DNA from: Chelatococcus sambhunathii
Lineage (GTDB): Bacteria; Pseudomonadota; Alphaproteobacteria; Rhizobiales; Methylopilaceae
Length of the DNA: 64,000 nt
Assembly (NCBI GenBank): GCA_031316315.1
Contig: JADBEO010000006.1
Coordinates: 62,001-126,000, forward strand
Direction of reading: 5' to 3'
Program-made: the position numbers and the translations under genes
Shown: positions 1 to 8,867 of the stretch, one piece after another
How positions within the stretch are numbered: position 1 is the stretch's first letter
Layout of the letters: each line of letters opens with the position of its first letter
Notes under the pieces: generated by a model
The model's input: only the letters and a program-made list of their open reading frames with translations
Told to the model about the DNA's origin: nothing
Database searches by the model: none

Positions 1-1
1 T

Positions 2-616
2 ACGACGGAGCTTGGCGAAGAAGGCATCGACCTCGGCAAGCTCTACGACTACGACATCATCATGCTGGATCTGAACCTCCCCGACATGTCGGGTTACGAG
101 GTTCTCCGCACCCTCCGCGTCGCGAAAATCAAGACGCCGATCATGATCCTGTCCGGCCTCGCCGGCATCGAGGACAAGGTCCGCGGCCTCGGCGTCGGCG
201 CCGACGACTACATGACCAAGCCGTTCCACAAGGACGAGCTGGTCGCGCGCATCCACGCCATCGTCCGCCGCTCGAAGGGCCACGCCCAGTCGGTGATCTC
301 GACCGGCGACCTGATCGTGAACCTCGACACCAAGACGGTCGAGGTCGGCGGCGCCCGCGTGCACCTCACCGGCAAGGAATATCAGATGCTCGAGCTTCTG
401 AGCCTGCGGAAGGGCTCGACGCTCACCAAGGAGATGTTCCTCAACCATCTCTACGGCGGCATGGACGAGCCGGAGCTCAAGATCATCGACGTCTTCATCT
501 GCAAGCTGCGCAAGAAGCTCGCCAACGCCACCAACGGCAAGAACTACATCGAGACCGTCTGGGGCCGCGGCTACGTGCTGCGCGAGCCGAGCGAGGACAT
601 GCGCGCCGCCGGCTGA
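2..616 (+). CDS. ctrA: Cell-cycle response regulator CtrA (5' truncated by window)
   Basis: OmpR-family response regulator, the master transcription factor of the alphaproteobacterial cell cycle, which binds TTAA-N7-TTAA boxes. The reading frame is open from the first bases of the window, so about 29 N-terminal residues are missing (family length about 233). The phosphoacceptor aspartate lies in the [10 protein letters not shown] motif, the conserved lysine in [12 protein letters not shown], and the C-terminal winged helix runs from about [16 protein letters not shown] to GRGYVLREP, almost identical to known CtrA proteins. A strong terminator follows directly. Its phosphorelay partners ChpT and CckA are encoded further along the window. 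Identification is very secure; only the start is unseen. Confidence 0.97.
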   Translation, partial: TTELGEEGIDLGKLYDYDIIMLDLNLPDMSGYEVLRTLRVAKIKTPIMILSGLAGIEDKVRGLGVGADDYMTKPFHKDELVARIHAIVRRSKGHAQSVISTGDLIVNLDTKTVEVGGARVHLTGKEYQMLELLSLRKGSTLTKEMFLNHLYGGMDEPELKIIDVFICKLRKKLANATNGKNYIETVWGRGYVLREPSEDMRAAG

Positions 617-641
617 TCCTGCGCGAAACCCGGATCGAGAA

Positions 642-668
642 AGCCCCGCTCAGGCGGGGCTTTTTTGT
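642..668. terminator. Rho-independent terminator of ctrA (probably bidirectional)
   Basis: AGCCCCGC-ctca-GCGGGGCT stem followed by TTTTTT on the plus strand. The minus strand also ends in a short T run, so it can serve the convergent gene at 707 as well. Confidence 0.85.
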
Positions 669-706
669 CGCCGGCGAACCGGTCCACCGCCTTGCGGCGG
701 CGATCT

Positions 707-2199
707 TCAGGGCGCGATCCGGAAGATCGTATCGGCCGTCGTCCCGTAAACCGCGCCTGCCGCGTCCACCGTCAGGCCGCCGGTGGGCTGTGAGCCGTCC
801 TCGGCCGCCTGAAAGCGGTGTAGGATCGTCCGCTTCCAGCGTTTTCCGGGCGCCTTCGGCGGAACCAGCTTGAAGATCGCGCCGCATCCGTCGGCGCGGG
901 CGGCGCAGCCGCCGCCGTAGAGGGTCGCGCCGTAGAGCGCGCCCTTTCCGTCGATCACGAGACGGCCGACCGGGACCGCCCCGTCGTCGCCGCCCCGGAA
1001 ATGCGTGAGCACCGAATAGCTCCACTTGTCCTCGCGGGTCCGCGGCGGCCGCAGCTGGAAGACCACGCCGCAGCCGTGGAACCGGGCGAGCGCGCAAGCG
1101 CCGCCGCCTTCGCGCGTCACGCCATAGATGGAGTCGTCCGGGCCGAGGATCACGCCGGCCGCAGGAAACGCGCCGTCCTCCCCGCCGAGGAAGCTATGGA
1201 GATTCCAGATATCCTCGGGCGGAACGGCCCCGGGCGGCGCCAGAACGAACACCGTCCCGCAGCCGCCGCTGGTGATCACGCAGTCGTCATCGCCGCCGAG
1301 CTGCGCGGTTCCGATATCGCGGAGCCGGAGCGCGGCTTTGGCCTCCGTCTGACGCTCTCCGGCCTCAGGGGTGGAGCCGGGCTTCATGAAGTAGAACGAG
1401 CGGGTCATGATCTCCCAGAAGTTCAGGGGCCATCCGCCGTTCAAGCTGTTGATGAACGCCTTGTACCGGTCCACGCCGGTGAATCTCATCCAGGGCTTGT
1501 CGTCATCGCCTTTGGCCGAGGTGACGGCGGCGTCAGCGTCGGCGCGCTCGAACTTGACCTCGAAAGCCATGCCGGCGTCGCCGCCCCGAGCTTGGTGGTT
1601 CCGTGCACGCGCGTCTCGTTGGCCATGCTCAGCAGATTGTCCGGAAAGCGGCCGTCCTGATCGCCGGAAAAGGCATGCAGCATGAAGAGCTTGCCCTTCG
1701 GGAAGCCGCGCCGCGGAAGACCGAAGGCGAAGATCGTCCCGCAGCCCCAACCGCGCGTCTCGAACCTGCAGTCGGCGTCGCCGCCGTAGTACGTCGTTCC
1801 GAGCAGCATGCCGGTCGAATTCAGAAGCAGTCCCGCCCGAGGCGTCGCGCCTTTCTCGCCTCCGGTGAAGCTGTGGAGCGTGTTCAGCTTCCACGACTTG
1901 CCCTTCGGGCTAAGCCGGAAGATCGTCCCGCCGCAAGAGTACTGCCCGCCTGGACAGGCCTCCCCGCCTTCCTGGGTCGTGCCGTAGATCGACCCGTCCG
2001 CGTCGATGACGAGGTCGCCGTTCGGATAGCGGCCGTCCGGATAACCGCCATTCGCAAAGGCGAAGCGGTGGATCGTGACGAGCTTGTCGGCCGCGCTCGC
2101 GCTTTCGGATGACGAGAGCCATCCAAGAAGAACGAGGCTCGCCAACAGCGCGGCCGGGAGCCTTCGGCGGGTGCGACTTCGATCGACGCGCGAAACCAT
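707..2199 (-). pseudogene. Frameshifted exported GloVer-type tandem-repeat protein
   Basis: Two overlapping minus-strand frames encode one repeat protein. The 5' part (from 2199) starts with a signal peptide (MVSRVDRSRTRRRLPAALLA, ending near ASA) and carries repeats of the form DGRYPNGDLVIDADGSIYGTT-xx-GG. The 3' part (to 707) continues the same repeats: LGPDDSIYGVTREGGG, IDGKGALYGATLYGGG, VDAAGAVYGTT. The frame switches at a G-run, at plus positions about 1584-1587, where the first frame reads GTTKLGAATP and the second GGDAGMAF. Repeats of this kind belong to the 'choice-of-anchor tandem repeat GloVer-containing' family, which is exported and of unknown function, possibly beta-propeller-like. 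The intact protein would be about 495 residues. Either the gene is broken or there is a homopolymer sequencing error. The more upstream ATG at 2271 is less likely because it would precede the signal peptide. Confidence 0.7.
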
Positions 2200-2377
2200 C
2201 GGAAGTCCTGCGGATCTTCGGCGGCTCGTCGCGGACGGCGCCGCCAGTGGCAGCGCGAAGGTAGCGGCCACGGCCGCCCGCCGCCAATCGTAGTTCTACT
2301 TAGAGGCTCAGCGGCGCTCGTCCTTCGCCGCCTGCGGAGCGAATGATGAGCTCCCGAAACGCCGGCAAGGCGCGCGG

Positions 2378-3232
2378 TCAGGCGACCGCTGCGCCGAACC
2401 GCGACGGGGCGTTCGCGGCGCTCGGAACGCGCGCGAACAGTCCCGGACGCGCCGGGACCGGCAGGTAGGGCACGCCGAGGCTCGCGAGGCTCTCGGCGGC
2501 GCCGAGCACGAGATAGCCGTCCTCGGCGGTCTGCCGCGCCGTGCGCGCCAGGACGTCCCGCTTGGTGGCGACGTCGAAATAGATCAGCACGTTGCGGCAG
2601 AACACGACGTCGAAGCGGCCGAGCGCGGAGAAATCGCGCAGCAGGTTGAGGGTGCGGAAATGCACGCGCCGGCGCAGCGCCTCGGAGATGCGCCACTTGT
2701 CGCCGTCCTGCGTGAAGTTGGCGAGCATGACGCGGATCGGCAGCCCGCGCTGCACCTCGAACTGGGTGAACAGGCCCGCCTTCGCCTTGGCGATGACCTC
2801 GGCCGACAGGTCGGTCGCGACGATCTCGATGGTCCAGCCGGCGAGCGCGGCCGCGTGCTGGTCGAGCGTCATCGCGATGGAATAGGGCTCCTGGCCCGTC
2901 GAGCAGGCGGCGGACCAGATCCTCAGACGCCTTTCCGCCGATCGCGCGGCGATCAGCTTGGGCAGCATGACCTCCGACAGCGCCTGGAATGGCGAACCGT
3001 CGCGGAAGAAGAACGTCTCGTTGGTGGTCATCGCCTCGATCACGGCGTCGCCGAGATCGACATCGAGCCCCTTGCGCACGCCCTCGATCAGATCGCCGAG
3101 CGAGGCCAGCCCACGCATGCGGGCCAGCGGCGCAAGCCGCGCCTCGACAAGGTAACGCTTGTCCTCGCCGATAGCTATGCCGGAGCGCTGCTTCAGGAAT
3201 TCGGTCAGGAACGCGAACTGCGCTGGCGTCAC
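2378..3232 (-). CDS. cheR: Chemotaxis protein methyltransferase CheR
   Basis: Transfers methyl groups from S-adenosylmethionine to glutamates of chemoreceptors, opposing CheB. The 284-residue product has the N-terminal CheR helical domain (TPAQFAFLTEFLKQRSGIAI...), the NETFFFRD motif, the SAM-binding loop WSAACSTGQEPYS and the DVVFCRNVLIYFD motif. The start is a GTG whose last bases overlap the TGA stop of cheB (GTGA), so translation is probably coupled to cheB. It is the last gene of the cheA-cheW-cheY-cheB-cheR operon. No chemoreceptor gene is present in the window, so its substrates must be encoded elsewhere. Confidence 0.95.
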   Translation of the reverse strand: MTPAQFAFLTEFLKQRSGIAIGEDKRYLVEARLAPLARMRGLASLGDLIEGVRKGLDVDLGDAVIEAMTTNETFFFRDGSPFQALSEVMLPKLIAARSAERRLRIWSAACSTGQEPYSIAMTLDQHAAALAGWTIEIVATDLSAEVIAKAKAGLFTQFEVQRGLPIRVMLANFTQDGDKWRISEALRRRVHFRTLNLLRDFSALGRFDVVFCRNVLIYFDVATKRDVLARTARQTAEDGYLVLGAAESLASLGVPYLPVPARPGLFARVPSAANAPSRFGAAVA

Positions 3233-4311
3233 ATTCGTTCTCCACGCGCGGCACGCGCGATGCAGTGTCCGATCTGCTGCAGAGGCAGGACCGCCGAGCA
3301 GGCGCCGGTGGCGACCGCCGCGCCCGGCATGCCCCAGACGACGCTGGTCGCCTCGTCCTGGGCGACGACGCGGCCGCCGGCCGCGGCGACGACGGGAACG
3401 GCCGACGCGCCGTCCGAGCCCATGCCGGTCAGCATGACGGCGAACAGGCCGGCACCATAGACCGCCGAGGCGGTGCGGAACATCGGATCGACGGACGGCT
3501 TGCAGAAGTTCACGCGCGGCCCGTCGTCGAGCTTGGCGACGACCCGTCCGCCGGCGCGGGCGATCGAGAAATGGCGTCCTCCGGGCGCGACATAGGCGCG
3601 GCCGGGCAGGATGTCCTCGCCGTCCTGCGCCTCGCGGGCGCGGATGCCGCAGCCTGTGGACAGATGCTCGGCGAGCGCCGCGGTGAAGCCGGCCGGCATG
3701 TGCTGGACGATGAGGATCGGCACGGAGCCCAGCGACGGGCCCGCCGCCTTCAGCACCTCGTGGAGCGCCTGCGGACCGCCGGTAGAGGAGCCGATGGCGA
3801 GGGCGGACATCCGGGCGGGCGCGGCCGAGGCCGCCGGTGCGAGCCGGATCGGGGACCTCGCGACAGGCGCCGCCGCCGCGGGCCTGACGGCGGCGACAGC
3901 GGGCGCTGGCGCAAGCTGCGCGCGCCGCTGCGCGACCTGACCCAGCGCCCTGACCCGGGCGACGAGATCGCGACGGTACTCGACGGAATTCGCCTGGCGG
4001 GACGGCTTCGGCAGGAAGTCGGTCGCCCCGAGCTGCAGGCACTTCAGCGTCAGTCCCGCGCCTTCGGTCGTGTGGCTCGACGCCATCAGGATGGCGGCGT
4101 GCGGGCGCGCGCTCAGCAGCAGCGGCAGCGCCTCCACGCCGTCCATGTCGGGCATCTCGACGTCGAGGATGATGACGTCGGGCCGCGAGTCGACGACCTT
4201 GGCCACAGCCTCGCGGCCGGAGCGGCAGGACGCCACGACCTCGAAGTCGCGCTCCTCCTCCAGCCAGCGGGTCGTGAGGCCCCGCGCGACGACGGAATCG
4301 TCGACCACCAT
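3229..4311 (-). CDS. cheB: Protein-glutamate methylesterase/deamidase CheB
   Basis: Two-domain chemotaxis adaptation enzyme: a receiver (phosphoacceptor about D50 in LDVEMPDMDG, lysine in PKPSR), a Pro/Ala-rich linker (about 130-168) and the methylesterase domain with the catalytic triad S175/S176 (IGSSTGG), H204 (VQHMPAGF) and D300 (LTGMGSDG). It demethylates or deamidates chemoreceptors when phosphorylated by CheA. The only ATG (4311) begins inside the first receiver strand (MVVDDS). The frame stays open upstream through ...HNPRVAR to the end of cheY with no ATG, GTG or TTG, so the true start is uncertain and may be an unusual codon. Its stop overlaps the cheR start. Confidence 0.93.
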   Translation of the reverse strand: MVVDDSVVARGLTTRWLEEERDFEVVASCRSGREAVAKVVDSRPDVIILDVEMPDMDGVEALPLLLSARPHAAILMASSHTTEGAGLTLKCLQLGATDFLPKPSRQANSVEYRRDLVARVRALGQVAQRRAQLAPAPAVAAVRPAAAAPVARSPIRLAPAASAAPARMSALAIGSSTGGPQALHEVLKAAGPSLGSVPILIVQHMPAGFTAALAEHLSTGCGIRAREAQDGEDILPGRAYVAPGGRHFSIARAGGRVVAKLDDGPRVNFCKPSVDPMFRTASAVYGAGLFAVMLTGMGSDGASAVPVVAAAGGRVVAQDEATSVVWGMPGAAVATGACSAVLPLQQIGHCIARAARGERM

Positions 4312-4385
4312 GACGCGCGCGACGCGCGGATTGTGGGCGGCTCCCCGCAGCCCGGCCGGGCTCGCGCCCGATGTGGCGGGAATGC

Positions 4386-4751
4386 TCAGAGCAGCCCCAC
4401 TTCGGCGAATTTGGAGGTGATGATGTCGCTGTCGAACGGCTTCATGACGTATTCGTCGGCCCCGGCGCGCATGGCGCGGGTGATCATCGAGACGTCGTTC
4501 TCCGTCGTGCAGAACACGACCTTCGGCGCATCGCCCCCCGGCATCGAGCGCAGCGCGGTGAGGAAGTCGAAGCCGTCCATGACCGGCATGTTCCAGTCGA
4601 GCAGGATGCCATCGGGCATGGCCTGCTTGCAGAGCGCGAGCGCGCTTTCGCCGTTCTCGGCCTCGGAGATCTTGAAATCCTGACCTTCGAGGATGCGACG
4701 AGCGACCTTGCGGATGACGCTCGAGTCATCGACTACGAGACAATGTTTCAT
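4386..4751 (-). CDS. cheY: Single-domain response regulator CheY
   Basis: A 121-residue stand-alone receiver that carries the phosphoryl signal from CheA to the flagellar switch (FliM is encoded at 49397-50563). Visible active-site residues are the acidic pair in VVDDSS, the phosphoacceptor D52 (LLDWNMPVMDG), T82/T83 (FCTTEN) and K104 (YVMKPF). It lies between cheW and cheB in the same operon. It could equally be a phosphate-sink CheY, since alphaproteobacteria often have several; position in a complete che operon favours the motor-binding type. Confidence 0.92.
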   Translation of the reverse strand: MKHCLVVDDSSVIRKVARRILEGQDFKISEAENGESALALCKQAMPDGILLDWNMPVMDGFDFLTALRSMPGGDAPKVVFCTTENDVSMITRAMRAGADEYVMKPFDSDIITSKFAEVGLL

Positions 4752-4797
4752 CGGTATTCTGCTCCGATCGGCCGCCGGGGGGCGGAGAAGTTATGGA

Positions 4798-5256
4798 TCA
4801 TGCGGCGTCCGCCAGCTCGTCCCCGCCGATCGCGCGATCGACGTCGAGGATGAGCATCAGGCGATCCTCCAGCCGGTAGACGCCTTCGACGAAGACATGC
4901 CAGGACTTGTCGAGCGTCGCGGGGGTCGGCTCGATCGCCGAGACGTCCATTTCGATCACGTCGCCCGGCCGGTCCACCAGCAGCGCGAAATCCTCGTGGG
5001 ATTTTTCGACGCCGATCGCCATGCGCGTGGCGGACGGATCCGAACGGGGGCGTCCGAGCCGGACCCGCATGTCGATCGCGGTCACGATGCGGCCGCGCAG
5101 GTTGAGCACGCCGGCGATCTCCTCGCCGGACAGCGGCACGCGGGTGATGCGCTCCGGCGCGAACACCTCGCGGACCCGCTCGATGGCGATTCCGAACAGT
5201 TGTCCGGCGATCTCGACGGTCACGAAGCCCCGGCGTTGGTCGGCGGCGTGGGTCAT
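4798..5256 (-). CDS. cheW: Chemotaxis coupling protein CheW
   Basis: A 152-residue CheW-domain adaptor that links the kinase CheA to chemoreceptors. Typical features are the opening strand FVTVEIAGQLFGIAIERVREVF, the loop AGVLNLRGRIVTAIDMRVRLG and the closing VDRPGDVIEM / MLILDVDR strands. Its start codon overlaps the cheA stop (ATGA at 5253-5256), indicating translational coupling. Second gene of the che operon. Confidence 0.94.
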   Translation of the reverse strand: MTHAADQRRGFVTVEIAGQLFGIAIERVREVFAPERITRVPLSGEEIAGVLNLRGRIVTAIDMRVRLGRPRSDPSATRMAIGVEKSHEDFALLVDRPGDVIEMDVSAIEPTPATLDKSWHVFVEGVYRLEDRLMLILDVDRAIGGDELADAA

Positions 5257-7910
5257 GCGGCCCTCCTCTGGTCGGAGCTCAGCGCGTTCAGGGTAGCGAC
5301 CAGGCCGGGTCTGTCGAACTTGGCGACATAGTCGCTGAAGCCGCTCTGGTAGGCGCGCTGGATCACCTCCGGCGCGGTGAGCGACGAAAGCGCGACGATC
5401 GGGATCTGCGCCGTCGCGGGTTCGCCCCTGAGCGCCGCGGCGAGGCCGAAGCCATCCATCTCCGGCATCTCGATGTCGGAGACGACGATGTCGAACGTCT
5501 TGCCTTCCTGCACCAAGGCGATCGCGGCCGCGGCGCCGTCGACGGGCGTCACTCGGAAGCCCGATGCGGTGAGCGCCGGAGCGAGCATGTTGCGGAAGAA
5601 CGAGCTGTCGTCGACCAGCAGGATGCGCGTCTGCGGGGTCGTCTCCTGCATGCGGTCCTTGCGCGACAGCCAGTCGTCGAAGGCCAGGGTGAGGTAATAG
5701 CCGACGTCGAGGATCTCGGTCGCCTTGCCGGCGATCACCGCGGTGCCCTGGGTGCCGATGGACGACGAGCCGAGGCCGATCTCAATGCGCTCTTCGACGA
5801 TGTCGAGAATCTCGTCGACGATCAGGCCGACCCAGCGGCCGTCATCGCTGAACACCAGCAGCGGCTGCTCGCCGGTCTGGTTCAGCATGAGATCGTCGCT
5901 GGCCCGGATGAGCGGCATCAGCGAGCCGCGATACTGGACCACGTGACGGCCGTCGGCGATCTCGATCTTTGAGCTCTCGATCATCTCGAGGCGCGTGAGC
6001 AGGGCGAGAGGCGCCGCCTTCGGCGCGCCAGCGCCCGCACGGAAGACGAGCATCGGCACGACCGAGCTTTCGCCGACCTTGCCCGACTGCTCTTCCGACG
6101 TCGCGACGCGCGCGTCGCGCGCAGTCTCGCTCACCGACTGCGCCAAGCCGTTCGGGTCGAGGATCAGCACGACCGAGCCGTCGCCGAGGATCGTCGTGCC
6201 GGCGAACAGCGGAATGTGCTTCAGCCGCGACGCCATCGGCTTGACGACGATCTCCTCCGTGTGGAGCACCTCGTCGACGACGATCCCGAAAGCCTCGTCA
6301 GACGACTGGGCGACGACGACAAGCGCGTTGTCGTCGAAATCGGCTTCGACCGAATCGCCGCCGAGCAGGCTCTTGAGCCCGACGAGCGGCAGCAGCTGGT
6401 CGCGCAACCGCAGCAGGCGAGCGTCGCCGACCTTCTCGATGCGATGCTCGCCGCGCGCGCCGGCGTGGACGAGTTCGAGCACCGCGAGCTGCGGGATGGC
6501 GTAGGCGTCCGCGCCCGCCACCACTGTGAGCGCGGAGATGATGGCGAGGGTGAGCGGGATGCGGATGATGAAGGTCGTGCCGGCGCCCGGCGCGGACTTC
6601 AGATCGATCGAACCGCCGATCAGCTCGACATTGGCGCGCACCACGTCGAGTCCGACGCCGCGGCCGGAGACGTTGGTGACCTTGTCGGCGGTGGAGAAGC
6701 CCGGCGCAAAGATGAAGCGATAGACCTGCTGATCGCTCATCCGCTCCGCTTCGGCCTGGGTGGTCAGGCCGTTGGCGACCGCCTTCTTGCGGATCTTGTC
6801 GGGGTTGAGGCCGCGTCCGTCGTCGCAGATTTCGACGATGACGTAGCCGCCCTGGTGGAAAGCGCTGAGGCGGATCGTGCCGGTTTCGGACTTGCGGGCC
6901 GCGACCCGCTCGGCGGGGCCTTCGAGGCCATGGTCCGCGCAGTTGCGAACCATATGCGTGAGCGGATCCTTGATAAGGTCGAGCACCTGGCGATCGAGCT
7001 CGGCGTCGCCGCCCTCCATCACCAGCTCGATCTTCTTGCCGAGGTCGGCCGACAGATCGCGTACGAGGCGCGGGAACGCGCGCCACGCCGCGCCGATCGG
7101 CTGCATGCGCGCCTTCATGACGCCTTCCTGCAGCTCGGCGGTGACGTGCGTCAGGCGCTGCAGCGGCAGCTGGAAGGTCTCGTCGCCGGTCTTGCGGACG
7201 GTGTCGGTGAGCTGGTTGCGGGTCAGCACCAGCTCCGAGACCATGGTCATCAGCCGGTCGAGCGTGTCGACGCCGACGCGGATGGACTGGTTGGCGACGG
7301 ACGGCTGGTCCTTGCCGCCTTCCTCGCCGGCGGCCTTGGCGGGCTCGGGCGCCCCGCCGTTCTGGTTCGCGGCAGGGGCCGGCGGCGCGCTAGGCGCGAC
7401 CGATTCCGGACCCGCCGCCTCCTGGAACAGGCGCTCGAGCTCGTCGAGCGAGACCTCGCCCGGCTTGAGCGGACGGCCGAGCGCGGCTTCGGTCTTCTGT
7501 TCGGGGGTGAGCTCCGCGGGAGGCGGAGGCGGGACCGCGGCGGCGGCCTGACGATCGAGCTCGGCGATCAGCGCCTCGTCGTCGCCGTTCGGCTCGACGC
7601 CGTTGCGCTCGATGTCCGCCATGATCTCCTTGATCCGGTCGATCGCCGAGAGAATCAGCGTGACGGCCTCGGGGGTCGCGACGGCGCCGGACCGGAAGCG
7701 CCCCATCAGCGTCTCGGCGGCGTGCGCGACGGCTTCGAGCCGCGCGAGCCCGAGGAAGCCGCAGGCGCCCTTCACCGTGTGGACGAGCCGGAAGATGTTG
7801 CCGAGGATCTTGTCGTTCCCCGGCTCGGTCTCGAAGCGGACGAAATCCGACTCGACGAGATCGAGGTTCTCGGCCGTCTCGGTCAGAAAATCTTTAAGCA
7901 GGTCGTCCAA
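5253..7910 (-). CDS. cheA: Hybrid chemotaxis histidine kinase CheA with two CheW domains and a C-terminal receiver
   Basis: 885 residues. Domains in order: Hpt with phosphorylatable H44 (LVHTVKGACGFLG); an acidic/proline linker without a clear P2 domain; the P3 dimerisation helices from about 210 (VDTLDRLMTMVSELVLTRNQL); the HATPase (N-box MVRNCADHGLE, G-boxes ICDDGRGLN and GRGVGLDVV); a first CheW-like domain (about 455-590); a second CheW-like domain (about 610-745); and a receiver (about 755-880) with phosphoacceptor in VSDIEMPEMDG and lysine in DYVAKFDR. It phosphorylates CheY and CheB. The receiver and duplicated CheW domain are additions to the E. coli plan, seen in several alphaproteobacterial CheA proteins; the receiver may act as an internal phosphate sink. 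First gene of the che operon, with chpT just upstream. Confidence 0.95.
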   Translation of the reverse strand: MDDLLKDFLTETAENLDLVESDFVRFETEPGNDKILGNIFRLVHTVKGACGFLGLARLEAVAHAAETLMGRFRSGAVATPEAVTLILSAIDRIKEIMADIERNGVEPNGDDEALIAELDRQAAAAVPPPPPAELTPEQKTEAALGRPLKPGEVSLDELERLFQEAAGPESVAPSAPPAPAANQNGGAPEPAKAAGEEGGKDQPSVANQSIRVGVDTLDRLMTMVSELVLTRNQLTDTVRKTGDETFQLPLQRLTHVTAELQEGVMKARMQPIGAAWRAFPRLVRDLSADLGKKIELVMEGGDAELDRQVLDLIKDPLTHMVRNCADHGLEGPAERVAARKSETGTIRLSAFHQGGYVIVEICDDGRGLNPDKIRKKAVANGLTTQAEAERMSDQQVYRFIFAPGFSTADKVTNVSGRGVGLDVVRANVELIGGSIDLKSAPGAGTTFIIRIPLTLAIISALTVVAGADAYAIPQLAVLELVHAGARGEHRIEKVGDARLLRLRDQLLPLVGLKSLLGGDSVEADFDDNALVVVAQSSDEAFGIVVDEVLHTEEIVVKPMASRLKHIPLFAGTTILGDGSVVLILDPNGLAQSVSETARDARVATSEEQSGKVGESSVVPMLVFRAGAGAPKAAPLALLTRLEMIESSKIEIADGRHVVQYRGSLMPLIRASDDLMLNQTGEQPLLVFSDDGRWVGLIVDEILDIVEERIEIGLGSSSIGTQGTAVIAGKATEILDVGYYLTLAFDDWLSRKDRMQETTPQTRILLVDDSSFFRNMLAPALTASGFRVTPVDGAAAAIALVQEGKTFDIVVSDIEMPEMDGFGLAAALRGEPATAQIPIVALSSLTAPEVIQRAYQSGFSDYVAKFDRPGLVATLNALSSDQRRAA

Positions 7911-8053
7911 CGCACGCTCCCCTCGGCGCGGCGGCCCAGCGGCCGGCCGAGGAAGACTGGAGCAAAATGCATAACGGTTGGTTGAGCCGCGCGTCGTGCG
8001 AGCGAACTACGCGAGCAATTCTTCAATCGACAAGTCCAGCCGCAGATGCGGCC

Positions 8054-8731
8054 TCAGACGGAGGGCTTCGCCCGCGTCACGATGCGCTCGCCCTCGATCT
8101 CGGGCTCGATCGTCACCGTCATTCCGGCGGCGCGCGCGACGAGGCCGGCGTAGAAGGGCTGGATAACGTGAGCGTCGACCCGGTCCTCCGGGGCGCGGCC
8201 CGACAGCAATTCGAGCACGTTCGCCGGAACGCGCGCGTTCGGGCCGGCCGCCACGATCGCGAACTCGGTCGCCTCGGCCTGGCCCGACGAGGTCACCTTG
8301 ATCTCGCCGCCGCGCGGAACCGTCGTCGTCGCGACGAGGACCAGGTTCAGCAGCAGCTTGACGGCGTTCTTGGGCAGCAGCTGACGCTCCGCCTCCCAGA
8401 CGAGCTTGGTCTTGTCGTCCTCGACGAAGCCGCGGGCGACCTGCTCGGCGTCGCCGAGGTCCAGCATGGCGGCGGCCGATCCCGCCGCGCCGAAGGCGAT
8501 CCGGCAGAACTGCAGGCGCGCGGAGGCCTGGGCGGCGCTCTTCTTGATGAGCTCGAAGGCGAAGCCGCGCATGCCCTCGTCCTTCTCGTCCTCGAGTATC
8601 TCGAGGCCGTTGACGATCGCGCCGACCGGGCTGATCACGTCGTGGCAGACGCGGCTCGCGACCAGCGCCGCGAGATCGAGCCCGTCGAGCGTGATCACGC
8701 CGCCGGGGGCGGATTCCTCGGAGGTTGACAT
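8054..8731 (-). CDS. chpT: Histidine phosphotransferase ChpT
   Basis: Shuttles phosphate from the hybrid kinase CckA to CtrA (and to CpdR in species that have it). The 225-residue protein shows the ChpT fold: phosphorylatable H30 within LVASRVCHDVISPVGAIVNG, followed by a degenerate HATPase-like C-terminal domain with no ATP-binding boxes. It sits on the same strand as the che operon, 143 nt upstream of cheA, so they may be cotranscribed. CtrA is encoded at the window start and CckA at 36000-38555, placing the whole relay in one region. Confidence 0.93.
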   Translation of the reverse strand: MSTSEESAPGGVITLDGLDLAALVASRVCHDVISPVGAIVNGLEILEDEKDEGMRGFAFELIKKSAAQASARLQFCRIAFGAAGSAAAMLDLGDAEQVARGFVEDDKTKLVWEAERQLLPKNAVKLLLNLVLVATTTVPRGGEIKVTSSGQAEATEFAIVAAGPNARVPANVLELLSGRAPEDRVDAHVIQPFYAGLVARAAGMTVTIEPEIEGERIVTRAKPSV

Positions 8732-8867
8732 CTCGGCTCCCGGTAAGGCTTGAAGGCGCGCTCTTACAGACTCGCTGCAAGGCGAGCGGGCGTCGCCTGA
8801 TACACGAGAATCGTGGGCTTTCTCAAGGCGGCCCGCGACCCCAAGCCCATCCGCCGGAGACCGCCCG

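Noticed and set aside
6216-7985. Plus-strand open frame of 589 codons opposite cheA
   Set aside because: Antisense shadow of the high-GC cheA gene; low-complexity Asp/Arg/Gly-rich product with no domain.
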